From positions 1-52,777 of the forward strand of contig SCKQ01000010.1 of NCBI GenBank assembly GCA_004124535.1: a stretch of DNA of 52,777 nucleotides, given 5' to 3'. The position numbers and the translations under genes are program-made. Source of the DNA: Fidelibacterota bacterium. Its GTDB lineage: Bacteria > Marinisomatota > Marinisomatia > Marinisomatales > TCS55. Positions 1 through 12,203 of the stretch are shown here, piece by piece. The notes beneath the pieces were generated by a model. The model made no database searches, was not told the origin of the DNA, and saw only the letters and a program-made list of their open reading frames with translations. Each line of letters begins with the position of its first letter. Position 1 is the stretch's first letter.

Positions 1-128
<128 letters not shown>

Positions 129-145
129 TTACTCCACTACTTGGG

Positions 146-2236
146 TTATGATGCTTTGCCATGTATTTTTTCTACTATTTCTGCTTCCACACTGGCAGGA
201 ACCTGCTTGAATTCAGCAAACTCCATATTAAAAACAGCTCTACCCTGCGTCAGGGATCTTAAATCTGTTACGTAACCAAACATATTAATCAATGGTACAT
301 GGGCATTAATAACTTGCGCTGCTTTGCGCTGACCCGTTCGCTGAACATTACCACGACGAGAATTAATATCGCCTATCACGTCACCTAAATATTTATCAGG
401 CACAATCACTTCAACTTTCATGATAGGTTCCATTAATACCGGTTTGGCTTTCCTGCAAGCTTCCTGAATGGCCATTGAACCGGCAATCTTAAACGCCATT
501 TCCGAAGAATCTACATCATGATAAGATCCATCGATTAGTTCAACGCGGACATCTTCAATAGGATAACCGGCCACGACACCATTTTTAATTGCTTCTTCTA
601 TACCTTTATTCACAGAAGGGATATACTCACGGGGGATAGCACCTCCAACAATTTTGTTATCGAAATGATATCCTTTGCCCGACTCATTGGGTTCAACATT
701 GATAACCACATGACCATACTGACCGCGACCACCAGATTGGCGGATAAATTTCATTTCTACATCTTCAACACGTTTTGTAATAGCTTCAGTATAGGCTACC
801 TGTGGTTTTCCCACAAAGGCTTGTACATTGAATTCCCGTAATAATCTATCGACAAGAATTTCCAAATGCAATTCGCCCATGCCAGCAATAATAGTCTGTC
901 CTGTATCCTGGTTAATAGAGACTTTAAAAGTGGGGTCTTCTTCACCCAATTTCGCTAATGCCTTAGATAAACTTTCCTGATCCGCTTTTGATGCCGGCTC
1001 AACTGAAACTTCTACAACAGGTTCTGGAAAGTCCATTGATTCCAACAGGATAGGATTCTTCTCATCGCAAAGTGTATGTCCAGTTTGGGTGTTTTTTAAT
1101 CCAACGGCAGCCACAATTTCACCGGCTGATACTTTGTCTAATTCTTCACGTTTATTGGCGTGCATCAAGAGAATACGGCTTATTCTTTCCCGCTTATTTG
1201 AATTGGGATTGTAAATGTATGATCCTTTATTGAGTGCACCTGAATAAACACGCATATAAGTCAATTTACCTACATAAGGATCTGTCACAATTTTAAATGC
1301 CAAAGCACTGAAAGGTGCATCCGAATTCACTTCACGACTTAATTTAATGTCTGAATCTTTTGGATCTAAACCATTTATTGTATCTACATCTTGAGGTGAA
1401 GGCATAAAATCGATCACTGCATCCAGAAGCCTTTGAACACCTTTGTTTTTAAAAGCAGAACCACACAAAGTGGGGATAAATGTATTATCTAAACAGCCTT
1501 TACGTATTGCTGCTTTTAATTCATCAACAGTGATTTCTTTTTCTTCAAGATATTTTTCCATCAAATGTTCATCGTAAGTTGCTGTTTCTTCAATCAAATG
1601 ATGGCGCCATTTTTCAGCTTCTTCCAGCATATCTTGAGGTATCTCAGCATATTCAAAACGCGCGCCCAGTGTTGATTCGTTGTACAAAATAGCTTGCATG
1701 GACAACAAGTCAACAATACCTGTAAACATTTCGCCATTACCTATTGGGATAACGACGGGTAAGGGATTTGCGCCAAGTCGTTCTTTTATCATAATTAGAA
1801 CGTTGTAAAAATCACTGCCAACACGGTCCATTTTATTTACAAAGGCAATACGCGGAACATTGTATTTATCTGCCTGGCGCCAGACAGTTTCACTTTGGGG
1901 CTCCACGCCGCCTACGGCACAAAAAACGGCCACCGCTCCATCTAATACACGGAGTGACCGTTCAACTTCAACAGTAAAGTCAACGTGCCCAGGAGTATCG
2001 ATAATATTAATACGATGATCCTGCCAGATAGTTGTTGTAGCTGCAGATGTAATGGTAATACCGCGCTCTTTTTCTTGCTCCATCCAGTCCATGGTGGCGC
2101 CGCCTTCATGAACCTCACCAATACGGTGTGTCCGGCCGGTATAGAAAAGAATACGTTCGGTTAATGTTGTTTTACCGGCATCGATGTGAGCCATGATACC
2201 AATATTGCGAACCCTGTCTAATGGAATGTGTTTCAT
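146..2236 (-). CDS. fusA: Elongation factor G
   Basis: The 696-residue translocation GTPase moves tRNA and mRNA through the ribosome after peptide transfer and also acts in ribosome recycling. G-domain motifs are clear: P-loop AHIDAGKT at residues 16-23, DTPGH at 80-84 and NKMD at 134-137. The C-terminal EF-G domains IV and V follow (for example GGRGQYGHV and the RRGNVQ segment). The length is normal for the family. It lies 15 bases after rpsG and 20 bases before the second tuf, so it should be cotranscribed in the str operon. No truncation or missing key residue is seen. Confidence 0.98.
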   Translation of the reverse strand: MKHIPLDRVRNIGIMAHIDAGKTTLTERILFYTGRTHRIGEVHEGGATMDWMEQEKERGITITSAATTTIWQDHRINIIDTPGHVDFTVEVERSLRVLDGAVAVFCAVGGVEPQSETVWRQADKYNVPRIAFVNKMDRVGSDFYNVLIMIKERLGANPLPVVIPIGNGEMFTGIVDLLSMQAILYNESTLGARFEYAEIPQDMLEEAEKWRHHLIEETATYDEHLMEKYLEEKEITVDELKAAIRKGCLDNTFIPTLCGSAFKNKGVQRLLDAVIDFMPSPQDVDTINGLDPKDSDIKLSREVNSDAPFSALAFKIVTDPYVGKLTYMRVYSGALNKGSYIYNPNSNKRERISRILLMHANKREELDKVSAGEIVAAVGLKNTQTGHTLCDEKNPILLESMDFPEPVVEVSVEPASKADQESLSKALAKLGEEDPTFKVSINQDTGQTIIAGMGELHLEILVDRLLREFNVQAFVGKPQVAYTEAITKRVEDVEMKFIRQSGGRGQYGHVVINVEPNESGKGYHFDNKIVGGAIPREYIPSVNKGIEEAIKNGVVAGYPIEDVRVELIDGSYHDVDSSEMAFKIAGSMAIQEACRKAKPVLMEPIMKVEVIVPDKYLGDVIGDINSRRGNVQRTGQRKAAQVINAHVPLINMFGYVTDLRSLTQGRAVFNMEFAEFKQVPASVEAEIVEKIHGKAS

Positions 2237-2251
2237 AATCTATTCTAAATT

Positions 2252-2719
2252 TTAACGACGAAAATGCGCGAATGCTTTATTTGCTTCAGCCATACGGTGT
2301 GTATCTTCTTTTTTCTTGATGGCACCCCCTTCTTCATTGGCTGCAGCAATCAATTCTAATGCTAACTTATCAGCCATTGGTTTACCTTTGCGTCCTGTTG
2401 CAGCATTAATTATCCAGTGCGAAGCCAGATAAAAACGGCGATGTATTGCAACTTCGATTGGCACTTGATACGTCGCTCCACCAATTCTCCGCGATTTTAC
2501 TTCTACAATTGGGGTTGTTTTTTCAATAGCTTTCTCAAAAATTTTAATTCCATTAGTTTTAGTCTTGGTTTTAATCAAATCCATAGCTGAATAAAAAATC
2601 TGTTCGGCAACACCCTTCTTGCCTCCTTTCATCAGATAGTTAATGAATTTTGCTATAGCAAGATCATTATATACTGGATCAGGTAAAATTTTTCTTTTTT
2701 CAGGTCGTCTACGTCTCAT
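2252..2719 (-). CDS. rpsG: 30S ribosomal protein S7
   Basis: S7 nucleates assembly of the head of the small ribosomal subunit and contacts 16S rRNA near the decoding and exit sites. The 155-residue product begins MRRRRPEKR and carries the typical S7 core (KFINYLMKGGKK near residue 25 and the GGATYQVP segment near residue 80), with a normal length. It begins 6 bases after rpsL and is followed by fusA. In E. coli S7 is the translational repressor of this operon; whether the same holds here cannot be read from the sequence. Confidence 0.98.
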   Translation of the reverse strand: MRRRRPEKRKILPDPVYNDLAIAKFINYLMKGGKKGVAEQIFYSAMDLIKTKTKTNGIKIFEKAIEKTTPIVEVKSRRIGGATYQVPIEVAIHRRFYLASHWIINAATGRKGKPMADKLALELIAAANEEGGAIKKKEDTHRMAEANKAFAHFRR

Positions 2720-2725
2720 TAGTAT

Positions 2726-3097
2726 TTACTTAGGTTTTTTAGCTCCATATCTTGAACGACTTGTTTTCCGATCTGAAACACCAGCAGTATCCAGTGTACC
2801 ACGAACAATGTGATAGCGCACCCCAGGTAAATCCTTAACACGACCCCCTTCAATCAGCACGATTGAATGCTCCTGGAGATTATGTCCTTCGCCGGGAATA
2901 TATGCGTTTACTTCACGACCGTTTGTTAAACGCACACGGGCTACTTTCCGCAGAGCGGAATTAGGTTTCTTTGGCGTCGTTGTGTATACACGAATGCATA
3001 CACCCCGTTTCTGAGGGTTGCCCATCAATGCAGGAGTAGAAGTCTTTTTTTCCACTCGCTTACGCCCTTTTCTAATTAATTGATTTATTGTCGGCAT
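2726..3097 (-). CDS. rpsL: 30S ribosomal protein S12
   Basis: S12 sits at the decoding centre and takes part in tRNA selection. The 123-residue protein has the conserved [12 protein letters not shown] and [13 protein letters not shown] segments. The two lysines whose substitution gives streptomycin resistance in E. coli (K42 and K87) are present as lysine. It is the first gene of the str group and is separated from the end of rpoC by 86 bases. That gap contains a promoter-like sequence. The ribosome-binding sequence is weak (GGAAC). Confidence 0.98.
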   Translation of the reverse strand: MPTINQLIRKGRKRVEKKTSTPALMGNPQKRGVCIRVYTTTPKKPNSALRKVARVRLTNGREVNAYIPGEGHNLQEHSIVLIEGGRVKDLPGVRYHIVRGTLDTAGVSDRKTSRSRYGAKKPK

Positions 3098-3117
3098 ATC
3101 AGTTCCAAAAAAGCCTA

Positions 3118-3149
3118 TAAAATTACCAATTTATTTGAATTTCAGTCAA
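3118..3149 (-). promoter_or_regulatory. Candidate promoter ahead of rpsL
   Basis: On the minus strand, TTGACT (3149-3144) is followed after 18 bases by TAATTT, and the longer TAATTTTA lies 21 bases after the TTG. This resembles both a sigma-70 promoter and the TTG / TAnnTTTG arrangement known in Bacteroidetes. It sits about 20 bases before the rpsL start in the 86-base gap after rpoC. It could give the str genes their own transcription start inside the long operon. This is pattern matching only. Confidence 0.4.
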
Positions 3150-3183
3150 TTGCTTTTTAGTCATTATATTAAGATGATATTAA

Positions 3184-6100
3184 TTAACTGACTGCTTTTG
3201 TTAAGGGTTCTTCCGTCACCATAGAATCAGGATCTGATACGAGTATATTTTCCAAGCCTGGAGTTCCAGTTCCAGCTGGAATTAAACGCCCGACTGCAAT
3301 GTTTTCCTTAAGTCCACGCAAATAATCAGTTTTGCATGCCACAGCAGCATCTGTTAATACACGAGTAGTTTCCTGGAAAGAAGCAGCAGAAATGAAGCTT
3401 TCTACATTCAACGATGACTGTGTAATACCCATCAGCAGCGGTTTGAAAATCGGCGGCTTGGGCTTACGTGACTTTGCAGTAGTTTTACCATCTTCTTTAA
3501 GGGACTTATTGATTTCTCGCAATTCCTTTTTATCCACGAGAGAATCTTCTTCCAAGTCTGAATCACCAGGCTTCGTAATGACAGCCATATTCATAAGGAT
3601 ACGGTTCGTTTCAAAGAATTCATTCTTATTCACACGATCACCTTGCAAATATTTACTGTCTCCGGGATCGATGACGCTTACTTTTTGCATCATTTGACGA
3701 ACGATGACTTCAATATGCTTGTCATTGATTTTTACACCTTGCAAACGATAAACTTCCTGAATTTCATTCACGAGATATTCACGAACTTTTACAGATCCAA
3801 GTATATTAAGAATATCAGTTGGAGATATTGAACCTTCGCAAAGTGGTGTTCCAGCTGTGATCAAATCACCTTCATGGACGATAATGTGTTTACCATAAGG
3901 AATGGAATATTTGCGCACGTCCTCATCAGCGCCGATCACATGAATTTTACGGATACCACGTTTGACTTCACCGAACTGCACACGACCATCTATTTCGCTG
4001 ACTACTGAAGGATTTGAAGGTTTTCGAGCTTCAAACAATTCAGCAACCCTAGGTAAACCACCGGTAATATCACGAGTTTTGACAATGTCTTTTGGTATTT
4101 TAACCAATGCTTGACCACGCTGTACTTTTTGGCCGTCGCGAACAACAAGCGTGGCTTTCACTGGTAGAATGGTACCACCGGTAAGAATTTTATCATTCTT
4201 ATCTACAATATCTATATGGGGGCTTAAATTTCTATCTTTTGCTTCAACTATCACCATACGTTTTTTACCAAGTTCAACTGCTTCAATATGGTAAGTCTCA
4301 CCTTCAATAAAATCCTTAGTTTGGATTTTACCAGTTTGACGGGCCAAAATAAGATCTGTATAAGGATCCCATTGGAATAATACCTGTCCGCCCTTCACTT
4401 TATCACCATCAGCGACAATCACATCTGAACCATAAGGCACGTTATAGTCATTTAATTCTTTGCCTTTACTATCCACAACTGTGATCTTGGCATTGCGCAC
4501 CATACAACGAATTACTTTGTTATTTTCTTCATCTTTAGTAGCCGCAACTTCAAGAGTATCAGAATATTTTATTGTTCCAGCGTACTTCGTTGTCATTTCA
4601 GATTGTTCAATAATTCGTGTTGCCGTACCACCAATATGAAAAGTCCGTAACGTTAACTGTGTCCCCGGTTCGCCAATACTCTGCGCTGCTTGGATACCCA
4701 CAGCTGTGCCTCGATTGACTTCGTTGTGGGTAGACAAATTCCAGCCGTAACATTTGGCGCAAACACCGCGCTGGGCTTCACAAGTCAGTACAGAACGAAT
4801 ACGAACATTATCAACATTATTATCAGAAATGATATCAGCTTCAACTTCGCTGACCAACTGACCAGCTTTTATCTTAGTTTCACCATCAACAATGAGATCA
4901 TCAAGAATTGTTCGCCCAAGGACTCGATCAGACAGAGGTTCAATAATTTCTTCACCTTCTTTAAGATCAGCAATAACAATACCATTAATCGTACCACAAT
5001 CTTTATCATAGATCACAACATCCTGAGCAACATCAACTAATCGACGAGTAAGATAACCAGCATCAGCTGTTTTCAGCGCTGTGTCTGCCAACCCTTTACG
5101 GGCACCGTGAGTGGAAATAAAATACTCCAACACGGATAATCCTTCTTTAAAGTTGGAAGTAATGGGTGATTCAATAATCTCACCTTTACGTCCTGTCATA
5201 GATTTTTGTGGTTTCGCCATCAATCCGCGCATTCCTGCCAGCTGCTTTATTTGGTCCTGACTGCCTCGAGCTCCTGAATCTGCCATCATATATACTGGGT
5301 TAAAACCTTGTTCATCTTGCTTAAGGTTTTCCATCATAGTAGCAGCCACCTGGTTGGTCGCATGAGTCCAGACATCAATGACTTTATTGTATCGTTCGCC
5401 TTCTGTAAGGATATGACGATCAAACTTACTCTGGATCGATTCAACTTCTTTTGTAGCAGCTTCTATAATTTTGTCTTTTTGTTCAGGAATTAATACGTCA
5501 CTTATTGAGATCGAAGTACCGCTCTTTGTTGCAATTTTAAAACCCAAATCTTTCAGTTTATCCAAAAATTCGACTGTTGCATAATTACCGGCGAGCAAAT
5601 AGGCATCATTAACAATTTTCTGGAGAGACTTTTTATCAATGATACCATTAAAGTATTCGAGTTCTTCAGGCATGATCGCATTAAAAATCACACGTCCAAC
5701 TGTTGTATCCTTTTGCCATTGACCTTTATGTCGCACATTGATGATTGCATTCATATCAACTACTTTATTTTCATAAGCCATGATTACTTCATCAAATGAA
5801 CCAAAACTCTTCCCTTCACCTTTGGCGTTTTTACGGGGGCGGGTTAAATAATGACAGCCAAGTACCATATCCTGTGAAGGAATAGCAATTGGTTTACCGT
5901 TCGCCGGATGCAAAATGTTTTGACTGGAGAGCATTAACACCCGTGCTTCTATTTGAGCTTGTATTGAAAGCGGAAGATGGACCGCCATTTGGTCACCATC
6001 AAAGTCCGCATTAAATGCAGCACACACTAATGGATGAATCTTAATAGCTTTGCCATCAACTAAAATAGGTTGAAAGGCTTGGATTCCCAGACGGTGTAGC

Positions 6101-7428
6101 GTTGGTGCACGGTTCAATAAAACAGGATGATCCATTACTACGTATTCAAGCACTTTGAAAACAATAGGATCACTATTTTCAATCATGAGTTTGGCACCAC
6201 GAGGAGTCGTGGCAAAACCGCGCTTGATCAATTCATTGATCATATGCGGTTTAAATAATTCCAGCGCCATCTGTTTGGGTAATCCACACTCATTTAATTT
6301 CAATTCTGGCCCAACAACAATAACAGAACGACCTGAATAATCAACACGCTTACCAAGCAGATTCTGACGGAAACGGCCGGTTTTACCCCGGAGCATATCA
6401 GAAATTGATTTTAACGGACGGCGTGTACCAGAGCGAATAGCAGTTTTTCTGCGGTTATTATCAAATATTGCATCAACAGATTCCTGAAGCATACGTTTCT
6501 CATTACGTAAAATGACATCGGGAGCCTTGATTTCCATCAACTGCGTCAAACGGTTATTACGGATAATGATCCTGCGATAGAGATCATTTAAATCACTGGC
6601 AGCAAATCGACCACCATCAAGAGGTACAAGCGGTCTAAGTTCTGGCGGCATTACTGGTAAAACAGAGATGACCATCCATTCTGGATTGTTTACTTTTTTC
6701 TTTTCAGATGTAGGTAAAAATGCTTTGGCTACCTTCAGTCTTTTTAAAGCATCTTGCTTCTTTTGTTTTGAACGGGATGTATTAATGATTTCCACAAGAT
6801 TATTCTTCAGTTCAATCATATTCAATCGGGACAGCATGTCTCGAAGTGCTTCGCCGCCCATTGATGCGTAGAAGAAGTCATCATTATCCCGTTCTTCTTC
6901 TGTTGCTGCATTAAAACCATATTTTGTTTCCAGTTCGAGATATTCGTCTTCATCGATAAGTTCCCTCATTTCCCGTCCACTTGCACCCGGTTCAATAATC
7001 ACATAAATTTCGTAATAGATGATACGTTCAAGGTTTTTGGTACTTAAACCAAGCAGATAACTCAACTTGCTTGGAATAGAGCGTAAATACCAGATATGTA
7101 CAACAGGTACAGCTAAAGTAATATGACCCATCCGTTCACGACGAACACGTTTACGTGTAACTTCTACTCCGCAACGGTCGCAAATGATACCGCGATAACG
7201 AATACCTTTATATTTACCGCAATGGCATTCATAATCTTTAACCGGACCAAAAATCTTTTCACAGAAAAGACCATCTTTTTCCGGCTTATATGAACGATAG
7301 TTTATTGTTTCTGGTTTTAACACTTCTCCATATGATCTTGTCAGAATCATTTCTGGCGATGCCAAACTTATGGTGATAGAGTTATAGTTTTTCGATGTAT
7401 CTATTTTTGTGGACTGAATGAACGTCAA
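3184..7428 (-). CDS. rpoC: DNA-directed RNA polymerase subunit beta'
   Basis: The 1414-residue catalytic subunit of RNA polymerase carries the active-site magnesium. The N-terminal zinc site is visible as C68, C70, C83 and C86. The invariant NADFDGDQ loop with its three aspartates starts at about residue 473. The second zinc cluster appears in a [11 protein letters not shown] segment. The start codon is TTG, placed 8 bases after a GGGAGG sequence. An ATG lying directly after that sequence is out of frame and meets a stop two codons later. It follows rpoB by 15 bases. The length and N-terminus resemble beta' of the Bacteroidetes type. Confidence 0.98.
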   Translation of the reverse strand: MTFIQSTKIDTSKNYNSITISLASPEMILTRSYGEVLKPETINYRSYKPEKDGLFCEKIFGPVKDYECHCGKYKGIRYRGIICDRCGVEVTRKRVRRERMGHITLAVPVVHIWYLRSIPSKLSYLLGLSTKNLERIIYYEIYVIIEPGASGREMRELIDEDEYLELETKYGFNAATEEERDNDDFFYASMGGEALRDMLSRLNMIELKNNLVEIINTSRSKQKKQDALKRLKVAKAFLPTSEKKKVNNPEWMVISVLPVMPPELRPLVPLDGGRFAASDLNDLYRRIIIRNNRLTQLMEIKAPDVILRNEKRMLQESVDAIFDNNRRKTAIRSGTRRPLKSISDMLRGKTGRFRQNLLGKRVDYSGRSVIVVGPELKLNECGLPKQMALELFKPHMINELIKRGFATTPRGAKLMIENSDPIVFKVLEYVVMDHPVLLNRAPTLHRLGIQAFQPILVDGKAIKIHPLVCAAFNADFDGDQMAVHLPLSIQAQIEARVLMLSSQNILHPANGKPIAIPSQDMVLGCHYLTRPRKNAKGEGKSFGSFDEVIMAYENKVVDMNAIINVRHKGQWQKDTTVGRVIFNAIMPEELEYFNGIIDKKSLQKIVNDAYLLAGNYATVEFLDKLKDLGFKIATKSGTSISISDVLIPEQKDKIIEAATKEVESIQSKFDRHILTEGERYNKVIDVWTHATNQVAATMMENLKQDEQGFNPVYMMADSGARGSQDQIKQLAGMRGLMAKPQKSMTGRKGEIIESPITSNFKEGLSVLEYFISTHGARKGLADTALKTADAGYLTRRLVDVAQDVVIYDKDCGTINGIVIADLKEGEEIIEPLSDRVLGRTILDDLIVDGETKIKAGQLVSEVEADIISDNNVDNVRIRSVLTCEAQRGVCAKCYGWNLSTHNEVNRGTAVGIQAAQSIGEPGTQLTLRTFHIGGTATRIIEQSEMTTKYAGTIKYSDTLEVAATKDEENNKVIRCMVRNAKITVVDSKGKELNDYNVPYGSDVIVADGDKVKGGQVLFQWDPYTDLILARQTGKIQTKDFIEGETYHIEAVELGKKRMVIVEAKDRNLSPHIDIVDKNDKILTGGTILPVKATLVVRDGQKVQRGQALVKIPKDIVKTRDITGGLPRVAELFEARKPSNPSVVSEIDGRVQFGEVKRGIRKIHVIGADEDVRKYSIPYGKHIIVHEGDLITAGTPLCEGSISPTDILNILGSVKVREYLVNEIQEVYRLQGVKINDKHIEVIVRQMMQKVSVIDPGDSKYLQGDRVNKNEFFETNRILMNMAVITKPGDSDLEEDSLVDKKELREINKSLKEDGKTTAKSRKPKPPIFKPLLMGITQSSLNVESFISAASFQETTRVLTDAAVACKTDYLRGLKENIAVGRLIPAGTGTPGLENILVSDPDSMVTEEPLTKAVS

Positions 7429-7436
7429 ACCGTCAT

Positions 7437-7442
7437 CCTCCC
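7437..7442 (-). promoter_or_regulatory. Ribosome-binding site that supports the TTG start of rpoC
   Basis: On the minus strand the sequence reads GGGAGG, and the TTG start codon of rpoC follows 8 bases later. No in-frame ATG or GTG lies near it, so this site is what fixes the start. Confidence 0.7.
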
Positions 7443-7443
7443 T

Positions 7444-10400
7444 TTATTCAAGTTCAATATCTAAACCAAGACCTTGCAGCTCTTTGATCAACACGTTAAA
7501 TGATTCCGGGGAACCAAATTTGGGTAGATCCTCTCCGCGAACGATGGCATTATATACTTTTGATCTTCCTTCAACATCGTCAGATTTTACAGTCAATATT
7601 TCCTGAAGTGTACTGGCTGCACCATACGCTTCCAGAGCCCAACACTCCATTTCACCAAATCTCTGACCACCAAATTGTGCTTTACCGCCCAATGGTTGTT
7701 GAGTAATCAATGAATAAGGTCCTGTCGAACGTGCATGCATTTTATCTTCAACCATATGACTCAATTTCATCATATAGATCATGCCCACAGTAACCGGGTT
7801 ATCAAACTCTTCACCAATGCGTCCATCAATCAGTGTTGTCTTACCTGTAATGGGTAAGTTGGCTTTTTTCAATTCAGCTTCAACTTGTTCCGGTTTTGCG
7901 CCGTCAAATGCGGGTGTTTCGTACTTGCATCCTAACACATCGCCAGCCCAGCCCAGCATAGTTTCATACAGTTGACCAAGGTTCATACGCGATGGTACAC
8001 CTAATGGGTTCAAAACAATATCAATCGGTGTACCGTCTTTCATAAAAGGCATATCTTCTTCGGGAACGATCGTGGCTACTACACCTTTATTACCGTGACG
8101 ACCGGCCATCTTATCACCAACCTGAATCTTACGTTTGTTGGCTATATACACTTTAGCAAGCTGTAGAATTCCGGGTTGCAATTCGTCTCCAATACGCAGT
8201 TTAAAGACCTCCCGCTCCAGATAATCTTCTATGGCTTGCCATTCTTTGCGGTATGAACGCCAGACTGTTTTGATCTTCTTCCAAATGTCTTTGTCTTCTA
8301 CCCACTGAGCATCTTGTGCAAAGCGTTCCAAATCATAACTTTTAATGCGCTTGATGGTCAATTTTGTGGATTTTTTAATCAGTGTTTTACCAGAAGACTT
8401 GTCGCGAATACCGCTAGAAATTTGCCCTTTGAGGAGTGTTACCAGTTTTTCATCGCGTTCTTTTTTGAGTGCCTGCTTCTTGACCATGGTTTCCTTTTGG
8501 TAAAAAATGATAGCACTTCTCAAATCCTTCTTTGAGATTTTCTTTTTCTTCTCAAAGAGCTTGGTATTGATAACAACACCTCTAATACCAGGATCAGCTT
8601 TTTTTGAAGCATCTTTCACTTCACCAGCTTTTTCACCAAATATGGCCCGGAGAAGTTTTTCTTCTGGAGTTGGATCTGTTTCACCCTTTGGTGTCACCTT
8701 ACCAATAAGGATATCACCCTGCTTCACTTTTGCTCCGATGCGAATAATACCACGTTCATCTAATTGACGCGTAGCATCTTCGCTAATATTCGGAATCTCA
8801 GAAGTCAGTTCTTCTTCTCCGCGTTTTGTATCACGAACTTCTAATTCAATTTCATTAATGTGTATACTGCTGAATACATCATCTTTCACGAATCGTTCGC
8901 TAATGACAATAGCATCTTCAAAGTTATATCCACGCCAAGGCATAAAAGCGACCATGACATTTCGACCAAGCGCCAGTTCACCTCCATTGCAAGAAGCACC
9001 ATCTGCAATAACTGCACCTGCTTTTACTTTTTGTTTTTCATGCACAAGTGGGCGCTGGTTTTGGGAAGTATTCTGATTTGTTCTTTGGTATTTCTTTAAT
9101 GGTATCTCTACAATATTGGTATGTTCTGTTAGAGCCAATTCATCTGGTACTTCACTTGAACGGATCAAGATTCTCTCTGCATCAACAGATTTGATCACAC
9201 CATCAACCGGAGAAACAATTGCAGATCGTGAATCTCTAGCCACTTTTGATTCCAGACCTGTACCAACAATAGGAGTTTCAGGCATCATTAACGGCACAGA
9301 TTGACGCTGCATATTTGATCCCATCAAAGCTCTGTTAGCATCATCATGTTCTAGAAAAGGAATTAATGCAGCTGCGACGCTTAAAATTTGATTTGGCGCC
9401 ACATCCATATAATCGACATCTACCGGATCTACAACTGGAAAGTCACCACGAATTCGGGCACGAACAACATCATCCGTCAACCGTCCATTTTTGTCCATCG
9501 CAGCATTGGATTGTGCGATCATTACCCTGTCTTCATCATCTGCTGATAAGTATTTGACCTTTTTAGAACCGAAAGAGCTCTTACTTTTCTTTTTGAGTAG
9601 ACGATAAGGTGCTTCAATAAAACCATGTTTGTTCACAATAGCAAATAATGCCAATGATGAAATTAGCCCAATGTTTGGACCTTCAGGTGTTTCAATCGGG
9701 CATAAACGACCATAATGGGTATAATGAACATCACGAACCTCAAAGCCAGCTCTTTCTCTGGTTAAACCACCAGGTCCAAGAGAAGATATACGTCGTTTAT
9801 GAGTAATCTCGGCTAATGGGTTTGTTTGATCTCCAAACTGTGATAATTGGCTTGTACCAAAAAAAGTATTGATCACCGTTGTCACCACACGTGAATTAAT
9901 CAAGTCTTGTGGTGTAATGGATTCTTGTTCACGCAGATTCATACGCTCAAAAATGGTTCGCAACATGCGACTCAAAGCAATGCTGAATTGATTTGTTAGT
10001 TGTTCCCCTATCGTTTTAACACGACGGTTACCCAAGTGATCAATATCATCAGGTCCACGTTCACCTTTGCGCATATCCACCAGAAATTTTAATACCTGGA
10101 TGATATCATCCATAGTTAGAACTGTGTCTTCTACTGGAACATCAAGGTTAAACTGCTGATTCAAACGATAACGACCAACCTCCCCTAAGTCATATTTCTT
10201 GGGACTGAAGAATATTCGTTCGATGAATTTTTGGGCAGTTTCAAGATTAGGTGGATCACCGGAACGCAGCAATTGATACACGATACTCAAAGCCTGCTCA
10301 GTGTTATGAGTGGGATCTTTCCCCATAGTATTTAAAAGGAGCATAGCAGAAAAATCTTTATTACCATCCACAACTTCTATAGACTTGATACCTGCTTCTT

Positions 10401-11220
10401 TCAATGTATCAACAACTTCTTGATTTACTTCTGCTCCACCCTCATAGAAAATTTCACCTGTCAACTCATCAACAATATCTTCTACTAAAGTATGGCCGAA
10501 CGAGCCTTCGATCTTCTTATCGGATAAACCATAGGATTTAATAGATCCAAAAGCTTCGAATATGTCACGGTTTGTTGAACAACCGAGCGCTCTCAACAAC
10601 ATGGTTACAGGAAACTTCCTGCGGCGATCAATAATTGCGAATAGACAATCATTAATATCTGTTGTAAAGTCTACCCAGGAACCGCGGAAAGGAATAATTC
10701 TTGCCTGGAAAAGCTTTGTACCGTTGGGATGAATATTTTCATCAAAGAAAACACCAGGTGAACGCTGTAGCTGAGAAACAATGACACGTTCCGCACCATT
10801 AATAACAAAGGTTCCTTTTTCAGTCATACGTGGAATATTTCCGAAATATACTTCCTGTTCTATACTTTGAGAGAATTTGTTTTTGTCTTCTTCATCAGTG
10901 ATATGAAGCACAAGTCGTACTTTTAACGGAACAGAATATGTTACACCTCTGTCAATACACTCTTCAGGTGTATATTTTGGCAAACCTAAAAAATAATTAC
11001 TGTATTCCAGCACGTAATTGCGATGTGTATCTTCCAGTGGAAATACATTCTGAAAAACACTTTCAAGTCCGATGAGATTTCTTTCATCTTCCGCAACATT
11101 TTCCTGCAAAAATTCCTGAAAAGAATCTTTTTGCAGTGCCAGTAAGTCTGGCATATCTATAAATGACTTTATTTGCGAAAAGGAAATTCGTTCGGACGTA
11201 CGCTTAGTTGTGGCTCCCAA
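7444..11220 (-). CDS. rpoB: DNA-directed RNA polymerase subunit beta
   Basis: The 1258-residue beta subunit forms the rifampicin pocket and much of the active-site channel. The rifampicin-binding region starts near residue 455 (QLSQFGDQTNPL, then THKRRISSLGPGG). It keeps the equivalents of E. coli D516, H526 and S531, so no classical resistance change is seen. A lysine-rich helical insertion near residues 900-1000 precedes the conserved GDKMAGRHGNKG segment. The start is TTG, 5 bases after a strong AAAGGAGG sequence. The gene is 56 bases after rplL and 15 bases before rpoC, in the usual rplKAJL-rpoBC order. Confidence 0.98.
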   Translation of the reverse strand: MGATTKRTSERISFSQIKSFIDMPDLLALQKDSFQEFLQENVAEDERNLIGLESVFQNVFPLEDTHRNYVLEYSNYFLGLPKYTPEECIDRGVTYSVPLKVRLVLHITDEEDKNKFSQSIEQEVYFGNIPRMTEKGTFVINGAERVIVSQLQRSPGVFFDENIHPNGTKLFQARIIPFRGSWVDFTTDINDCLFAIIDRRRKFPVTMLLRALGCSTNRDIFEAFGSIKSYGLSDKKIEGSFGHTLVEDIVDELTGEIFYEGGAEVNQEVVDTLKEAGIKSIEVVDGNKDFSAMLLLNTMGKDPTHNTEQALSIVYQLLRSGDPPNLETAQKFIERIFFSPKKYDLGEVGRYRLNQQFNLDVPVEDTVLTMDDIIQVLKFLVDMRKGERGPDDIDHLGNRRVKTIGEQLTNQFSIALSRMLRTIFERMNLREQESITPQDLINSRVVTTVINTFFGTSQLSQFGDQTNPLAEITHKRRISSLGPGGLTRERAGFEVRDVHYTHYGRLCPIETPEGPNIGLISSLALFAIVNKHGFIEAPYRLLKKKSKSSFGSKKVKYLSADDEDRVMIAQSNAAMDKNGRLTDDVVRARIRGDFPVVDPVDVDYMDVAPNQILSVAAALIPFLEHDDANRALMGSNMQRQSVPLMMPETPIVGTGLESKVARDSRSAIVSPVDGVIKSVDAERILIRSSEVPDELALTEHTNIVEIPLKKYQRTNQNTSQNQRPLVHEKQKVKAGAVIADGASCNGGELALGRNVMVAFMPWRGYNFEDAIVISERFVKDDVFSSIHINEIELEVRDTKRGEEELTSEIPNISEDATRQLDERGIIRIGAKVKQGDILIGKVTPKGETDPTPEEKLLRAIFGEKAGEVKDASKKADPGIRGVVINTKLFEKKKKISKKDLRSAIIFYQKETMVKKQALKKERDEKLVTLLKGQISSGIRDKSSGKTLIKKSTKLTIKRIKSYDLERFAQDAQWVEDKDIWKKIKTVWRSYRKEWQAIEDYLEREVFKLRIGDELQPGILQLAKVYIANKRKIQVGDKMAGRHGNKGVVATIVPEEDMPFMKDGTPIDIVLNPLGVPSRMNLGQLYETMLGWAGDVLGCKYETPAFDGAKPEQVEAELKKANLPITGKTTLIDGRIGEEFDNPVTVGMIYMMKLSHMVEDKMHARSTGPYSLITQQPLGGKAQFGGQRFGEMECWALEAYGAASTLQEILTVKSDDVEGRSKVYNAIVRGEDLPKFGSPESFNVLIKELQGLGLDIELE

Positions 11221-11225
11221 TTAAG

Positions 11226-11233
11226 CCTCCTTT
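11226..11233 (-). promoter_or_regulatory. Strong ribosome-binding site for the TTG start of rpoB
   Basis: AAAGGAGG on the minus strand lies 5 bases before the TTG start of rpoB. The near-perfect Shine-Dalgarno match makes the non-ATG start convincing. Confidence 0.75.
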
Positions 11234-11276
11234 GTTAAGATTGAAGAATCGATGGATTTGATGACGTCTAATTGAA

Positions 11277-11660
11277 TTATTTCAATTCGACAGTTGCACC
11301 AGCTTCTTCCAGCTTGGCCTTCAATTCATCAGCTTCAGCTTGAGAAACACCTTCTTTGACAGCTTTTGGTGCTGAATCCACCAATTCTTTGGCTTCTTTC
11401 AACCCCAAGTCTGTCACAGCTCGGACAACTTTAATTACGCTGATTTTAGATTGACCGGTTTCAGTGATAACCACGTCGAATGCATCTTTTTCTTCAGCGG
11501 TACCAGCATCACCTGCTGCGGGAGCAGCGGCGGCAACGGCTACCGGAGCGGCAGCGGTTACACCAAATTTTTCTTCAATATCAGAAACCAATTCTGATAT
11601 TTCAACCATGTTTGCAGTTTCGAGATAACTCAGTACATCAGCTCTTTTGACTTCAGCCAT
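11277..11660 (-). CDS. rplL: 50S ribosomal protein L7/L12
   Basis: L7/L12 forms the multimeric stalk of the large subunit and recruits translation GTPases. The 127-residue protein has the N-terminal dimerisation region, an alanine-rich hinge at about residues 35-55, and the C-terminal factor-binding domain ([20 protein letters not shown]). It starts 23 bases after rplJ, its partner in the stalk complex, and precedes rpoB. Length and composition are typical. Confidence 0.98.
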   Translation of the reverse strand: MAEVKRADVLSYLETANMVEISELVSDIEEKFGVTAAAPVAVAAAAPAAGDAGTAEEKDAFDVVITETGQSKISVIKVVRAVTDLGLKEAKELVDSAPKAVKEGVSQAEADELKAKLEEAGATVELK

Positions 11661-11683
11661 GTTTTTTACTCCTTTTAGTAATA

Positions 11684-12199
11684 TTAAGTTTTCTGTTCTT
11701 TTAAATTATTTAACACATTTGCCACATTTGTTAATGGAGCATTTAGAGTATTAACCAGTTTACTCATCGAGCTCTGCAGCATAGCAACCAGCTGGGATAA
11801 TAATTCAATCTTGCTGGGCAGATCAGCTAAACGCTTGAATTCTGAACCATCAAGAACATCACCTTCAAATAAAATCCCTTTGACTCTAGGCTTATCGTGA
11901 ACCTTTGCAAATGATTTAATCACTTTCGCAGGACTCGTTGGTTCATCGTATGAAATAGCGATAGCTGTTGGACCAGTTAAAAATTCATCCAGTCCTTTAA
12001 TTTTATTTTGTTTTGCAGCAATTTTCAGCAGGGTATTTTTGGCTACAGTGTATTCCACATCAGCCTGAAAAAATTGGCTGCGCAAATCGGTGATACTGCC
12101 AACATCCAAACCAAGATAGTCAGTAAAATAAATTGCCTTGGCGCGAACCAGCTTATCGCTTAATTCTGCTACTGCTTCAATATTTTTAGAACTTGGCAT
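11684..12199 (-). CDS. rplJ: 50S ribosomal protein L10
   Basis: L10 anchors L7/L12 dimers to the 23S rRNA at the stalk base. The 171-residue protein has the typical N-terminal rRNA-binding part ([16 protein letters not shown]) and a C-terminal helix that would bind L12. It starts only 4 bases after rplA. The gap therefore has no room for the long untranslated leader through which L10 represses its own operon in E. coli. Any such control element would have to lie inside rplA or further upstream. Confidence 0.97.
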   Translation of the reverse strand: MPSSKNIEAVAELSDKLVRAKAIYFTDYLGLDVGSITDLRSQFFQADVEYTVAKNTLLKIAAKQNKIKGLDEFLTGPTAIAISYDEPTSPAKVIKSFAKVHDKPRVKGILFEGDVLDGSEFKRLADLPSKIELLSQLVAMLQSSMSKLVNTLNAPLTNVANVLNNLKEQKT

Positions 12200-12203
12200 T
12201 GGT

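Noticed and set aside
9740..9880. Possible rifampicin-resistance changes in rpoB
   Set aside because: The key positions equivalent to E. coli D516, H526 and S531 are unchanged; the other differences look like ordinary lineage variation.
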